Position numbers and translations under genes: made by a program. From a virus: 25,552 bases of DNA. Location: the IMG/VR virus record IMGVR_UViG_3300048592_000956, positions 1 to 25,552 of that record; one strand, given 5' to 3'. Numbering within the stretch: the stretch's first letter is position 1; the number at the start of each line of letters is the position of its first letter. This document shows positions 22,544 through 25,552 of this stretch, piece by piece. The notes beneath the pieces are model-generated. The model saw only the letters and a list, made by a program, of their open reading frames with translations, was not told the DNA's origin and ran no database searches.

Positions 22544-24840
22544 TAACGCACCTTTTGTCCCAAATATGGACCTTCGGAAATCACCACACCGTGTAAAGCA
22601 GCGCATCCTTTCACCACACCCCAAGGCGTTTCAATCGGTCGGGTGCAAACTCGCTCATCCCGAGCGGTGTACCAAACCACGCCCTTGGATCCATCATCAA
22701 ATTTCCATGGCTGTGAGTAACATCTGCACTTCACATGCGCCCCAGGTCGGTAAACAACCTTTGGATAACCGGCTGCCTCCCAGGCATCCGCATTCGCCTG
22801 ACCATAGGTGTTGGTCGCTTCCGTAATGGCGATTGTTTCCGCCCGATCACGTCCGAATACCTCCCCGTTTACATCCTTCAGGTTTTCAATCCGGCTAATC
22901 AGACCGTCCAGTCCTTCGCTGGACTGGGTCCAATTCGCTACCTGGTCGGCAATCTGTGATCTTGTCGTACGGTTAACTTGTTTAACCAGCTCACCGGCGT
23001 GCTGCCTGGCCCAGGCTGTGGCGTTATCGTTTGCGAGGTTCCAATTGATACTCACTTCGGCAGTACCCAACGTATCCTTCACCCGTTTCACCGCACTTAG
23101 GGAAAGTTCAATCAAAATCGGTTCCATAACCGCCCGAATTTCTTCCTCGTGTTCCCGCCACAAGGTAGGGTCTTCCAGATCAGTCGGATTTCCGTTCTCC
23201 CGCAGTTTCGCAACCAGTTTTTCCGCTTGCGCACGTAATGTTTCTTCAATCTCATCTGCCAGTTTCTCCTCAAACATCGACCACGGGCGCCAGCTCCGGA
23301 TGATTCCCTTCTGCGCCAGCTCAAATACTTCGTAAATGTCCGCTCTGTGTTCGGAAAAATCCAATCCGGCAATCACTGCATTACCCAGCGCTTCCGGAAT
23401 GGCCTTACTCACAAACGAAACTGCTGCAGGTTCCCCAATCTTGATGGATTTGATCGCCTTTGCGCGCCACTTTTTCAAGTCATCCTGCAAAGATTCAGCA
23501 TCCACAGTCTTTCTTGCACTGGGCATCAAAGCATTGGTAGGTTTTGCCAGTACATCGCGCGAAAAACCATCATCAATCCCAAACGGAGTCGGACCACCGC
23601 TCGCTTGCATCTGCACACTGGGCAGCACGTCCCCACCATCAATGGCTGGCAGCTTCCAGAATCTTTCTCGGCGTTCGTTCTGGGTCATGTCATTCTTGGA
23701 TGCTTCTGCTTCTCGCAAAACCATGTCTTTATTGATTGGTCGCACATCATCAAAACGAGCCACCAGATCAACATTGCTCGGATACCAACGCGGGAGAATC
23801 AGTGATGTCATCTGTTCTGCACTCAGTCGGTGCAGCCCGGAAATAAACTCCATAAATTTGGCATATCCAACAGTCGAGTTGGATTCCGTAGAATTCTTAC
23901 TGGCGTATCCGGGAGGGAATCCAAGCACCTGGTAAATCTCATCTTGCGTTAATTCCCGTCCGCCCAGGAAATCCATATCCTTGGCGTTGTATCCCAATAG
24001 CTGAGCAGCCATCTGGTACGCATTCGTAACAATGGTCTTTCTGCGACCGGCTGTATAGTTGTTTGCCAGATCATCTTTGATCTCATCAATGTCCCGAGGA
24101 TCAATCGGTGACGTTGGATTTCCACTTGATAGGCTGATAATCGCACTCGGCATGACATTATCCTGACCAAAGAAAGCCCCGTTCCAGTGCGCCATCGCAC
24201 TGTCGCTATCAATCGGCAACATCGCAGCTACAAGTGGGCTTAATCCTCGGAAAATATCAAACGGATTGGGCAGCTTATGCTGGAAAATGTATTCTGCAGG
24301 GATCGGAACCAAACGGCCATTGACCTGGTACTCGTAATAATCCACCATGCGGTCCTTATTTCCCGGCACAACCCTCACCTGATACGAGGGCAGCGGCCAG
24401 ATTTCAGCTAGACGAAAACCGGTTTCATCCGGAAGCATCATCCAGAAATAATTCCCATCAAGGTCACTCCACCAGGAGCTGAACTGCATCAATGCCGCCT
24501 GACCCATCAATGGATTGGGGTTCCGCAGAACTCGCAAAAAGTGATGATTCTGAATTTCCATCCCATCTTCGGACCCATCCACTGCATAAATGCGTAGTCT
24601 CCCTTTGGCATACTCCATGGCTTTTTCGTTCATTGCCGTAAACGCCCACGAATTCTGGATCGCCCGACGCTGAGCGGCCTCACGTGCACCATTAAAATTA
24701 CCGCCTTTCCATTTGGCTGCCTCGGCAATGTCAGTCATAAATCCCGGTCGCATCGCTCTTGATTCCAATCCAATCATCCCGACACGGAAAGACCGCACCA
24801 TACTACCTATTCCATACGCAATCTTGTTATGTAATTCCAT
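22543..24840 (-). CDS. Portal protein fused to a MuF-like domain, 765 aa
   Basis: Residues 1-440 are an HK97-type portal (YFWMMLPDETGF, ELTQDEIYQVLGFPPGYA), which forms the 12-subunit DNA channel and binds terminase. Residues 440-600 are a helical linker. Residues 600-765 are a MuF-like minor head domain: RAETIAITEATNTYGQAN, then VVWYTARDERVC and GCAALHG. The MuF region has a Cys-rich insertion (KCRCYS) and shortened metal-type motifs. In most phages portal and MuF are separate genes; a fusion would give 12 MuF copies at the portal vertex. The ATG at 24840 follows AGGTGG. It starts seven bases after the terminase stop. Confidence 0.9.
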   Translation of the reverse strand: MELHNKIAYGIGSMVRSFRVGMIGLESRAMRPGFMTDIAEAAKWKGGNFNGAREAAQRRAIQNSWAFTAMNEKAMEYAKGRLRIYAVDGSEDGMEIQNHHFLRVLRNPNPLMGQAALMQFSSWWSDLDGNYFWMMLPDETGFRLAEIWPLPSYQVRVVPGNKDRMVDYYEYQVNGRLVPIPAEYIFQHKLPNPFDIFRGLSPLVAAMLPIDSDSAMAHWNGAFFGQDNVMPSAIISLSSGNPTSPIDPRDIDEIKDDLANNYTAGRRKTIVTNAYQMAAQLLGYNAKDMDFLGGRELTQDEIYQVLGFPPGYASKNSTESNSTVGYAKFMEFISGLHRLSAEQMTSLILPRWYPSNVDLVARFDDVRPINKDMVLREAEASKNDMTQNERRERFWKLPAIDGGDVLPSVQMQASGGPTPFGIDDGFSRDVLAKPTNALMPSARKTVDAESLQDDLKKWRAKAIKSIKIGEPAAVSFVSKAIPEALGNAVIAGLDFSEHRADIYEVFELAQKGIIRSWRPWSMFEEKLADEIEETLRAQAEKLVAKLRENGNPTDLEDPTLWREHEEEIRAVMEPILIELSLSAVKRVKDTLGTAEVSINWNLANDNATAWARQHAGELVKQVNRTTRSQIADQVANWTQSSEGLDGLISRIENLKDVNGEVFGRDRAETIAITEATNTYGQANADAWEAAGYPKVVYRPGAHVKCRCYSQPWKFDDGSKGVVWYTARDERVCTRPIETPWGVVKGCAALHGVVISEGPYLGQKVR

Positions 24841-24847
24841 ACACCAC

Positions 24848-25552
24848 CTATCCCGCTACCGCTGAATGCATCCGCGTTGTTCGCGGTTCTTCTAGCATGG
24901 CCATACCACCTGAACAACTATCCGCGTCATCATCATGCTGTCCACGTGGAAAATCGATCATTTCACCGATAAAGCTCTCATTCCACGAACCGCGTACTAG
25001 AAATACTTTTTTCGCTTTTGCTCGAGATGCAAACGGACGAAAACGGCTTACCTTGTCCCCAACCGCTTTGATACCCCTCATGGTGACTCCAATCAAATCC
25101 GGATCATTTTGCAATTCTCGTACTGCCAATTCCTGGAATGCGTTTGCTTCAAATCCCCATTCGGTCCCTTTTTCGTTATCGCTTCGCATGGCGTGTTTAA
25201 ATGCACGTTTCGCCTGATCCCAGCCCTTTTCCTTGATCCGATCCCGAAGCCACAAGTTAGCTTCTTTGTCTTTTGCCATCGCAATGCTCGAATTGAAATC
25301 TGCCTGACGCTTTTCCGAGATAGCCAGGTCACAATACCGTACCCAGTGCAAACCTGGCGGTACTTCGTGCTTTTCTTTGATGATGAAATCATCCGCAGAA
25401 AGCATTTCCCCTTCCTGCGGTCGTGGTTGCTGTTGGTACAAGGCGAACCAATCCGCTGCATTTCCTTGGGTTTCCAGGTTGATCCGTGTTTTTTCCAGCA
25501 TCTCAGGTGGAAACTCAGCCGACCATAAAACCTCACCTGGTTTCCTTCCCAA
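24848..25552 (-). CDS. terL: Terminase large subunit, C-terminal part, cut by the right edge
   Basis: The frame runs off the right edge; 234 residues are visible. The first part (FALYQQQPRPQEGEML) is the linker after the ATPase domain, typical of large terminases. The nuclease domain follows: WVRYCDLAISEK with the first acidic residue, then FNSSIAMAKDKEANLWLRD, and DDDAD near the end, giving the usual triad of RNaseH-fold nucleases. It cuts concatemeric DNA and drives packaging through the portal. The ATPase motifs lie outside the window. The TTG at the edge is not a real start. Confidence 0.9.
   Translation of the reverse strand: MGRKPGEVLWSAEFPPEMLEKTRINLETQGNAADWFALYQQQPRPQEGEMLSADDFIIKEKHEVPPGLHWVRYCDLAISEKRQADFNSSIAMAKDKEANLWLRDRIKEKGWDQAKRAFKHAMRSDNEKGTEWGFEANAFQELAVRELQNDPDLIGVTMRGIKAVGDKVSRFRPFASRAKAKKVFLVRGSWNESFIGEMIDFPRGQHDDDADSCSGGMAMLEEPRTTRMHSAVAG

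Noticed and set aside
21968-22624. Longer start for the gp10-like gene at 22624
   Set aside because: The extra residues read the end of the portal gene in another frame, while the ATG at 22543 gives the expected start and a TAATG overlap.
1-25552. CRISPR array, insertion sequence or transposase
   Set aside because: No regular spaced repeats, terminal inverted repeats or transposase motifs were found.

Overview
The window is part of a temperate siphovirus genome, either a prophage interior or an assembled phage contig. No host gene is visible at either end. The long minus-strand block (about 9505-25552) reads, in transcription order: terminase large subunit (cut by the right edge), portal fused to a MuF-like domain, a gp10-like protein, a prohead protease fused to an HK97-type capsid, small head proteins, a head-tail connector, a tail completion protein, the tail tube, a tail assembly chaperone pair (G and G-T), the tape measure, distal tail, tail tip and a receptor-binding fibre. 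There is no sheath or contractile baseplate gene, so the tail should be long and non-contractile. The host cannot be named from this sequence. Composition is mixed, the Shine-Dalgarno (SD) sites are strong and of the GGAGGTGA type, and the repressor and GT87-like protein have a Chloroflexota/Anaerolineae flavour, but that is only a weak impression.

The left minus-strand block (1-5715) is an early operon of tightly overlapping genes. Two small proteins of unknown role come first, one with a ribbon-helix-helix-like start. They are followed by a helicase-like P-loop ATPase, a highly structured non-coding stretch with a tRNA-like acceptor/T-arm element, a small winged-helix-like protein, a tyrosine recombinase, two small ORFs, a C5 cytosine methyltransferase, and four small unknown proteins, the last a membrane protein cut by the left edge. 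The operon has a good promoter (TTGTAA, 17 bp, TATAAT) overlapped by ATTxTACAAT repeats, which are likely operators of the divergent XRE-family repressor.

The plus-strand island between the blocks (5844-9555) is the lysogeny and cargo module: repressor, an AT-rich Cys-cluster protein of unknown function, a large serine recombinase, and a GT87-like polytopic membrane protein whose 3' end overlaps the end of the tail-fibre gene.

The most notable observations are these. (1) The methyltransferase gene is overlapped along nearly its whole length by a +1-frame ORF that itself looks like a conserved phage protein. (2) A perfect SD and start codon inside the ATPase gene would produce a 63-residue C-terminal protein that resembles small phage proteins of the Acb2/Tad1-hairpin type. 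(3) A clear A8 slip site lies in the tail chaperone gene. (4) A structured RNA with a tRNA-like minihelix sits in the early operon. (5) Two integrases of unrelated families lie in one element, and the serine recombinase is compositionally mosaic.
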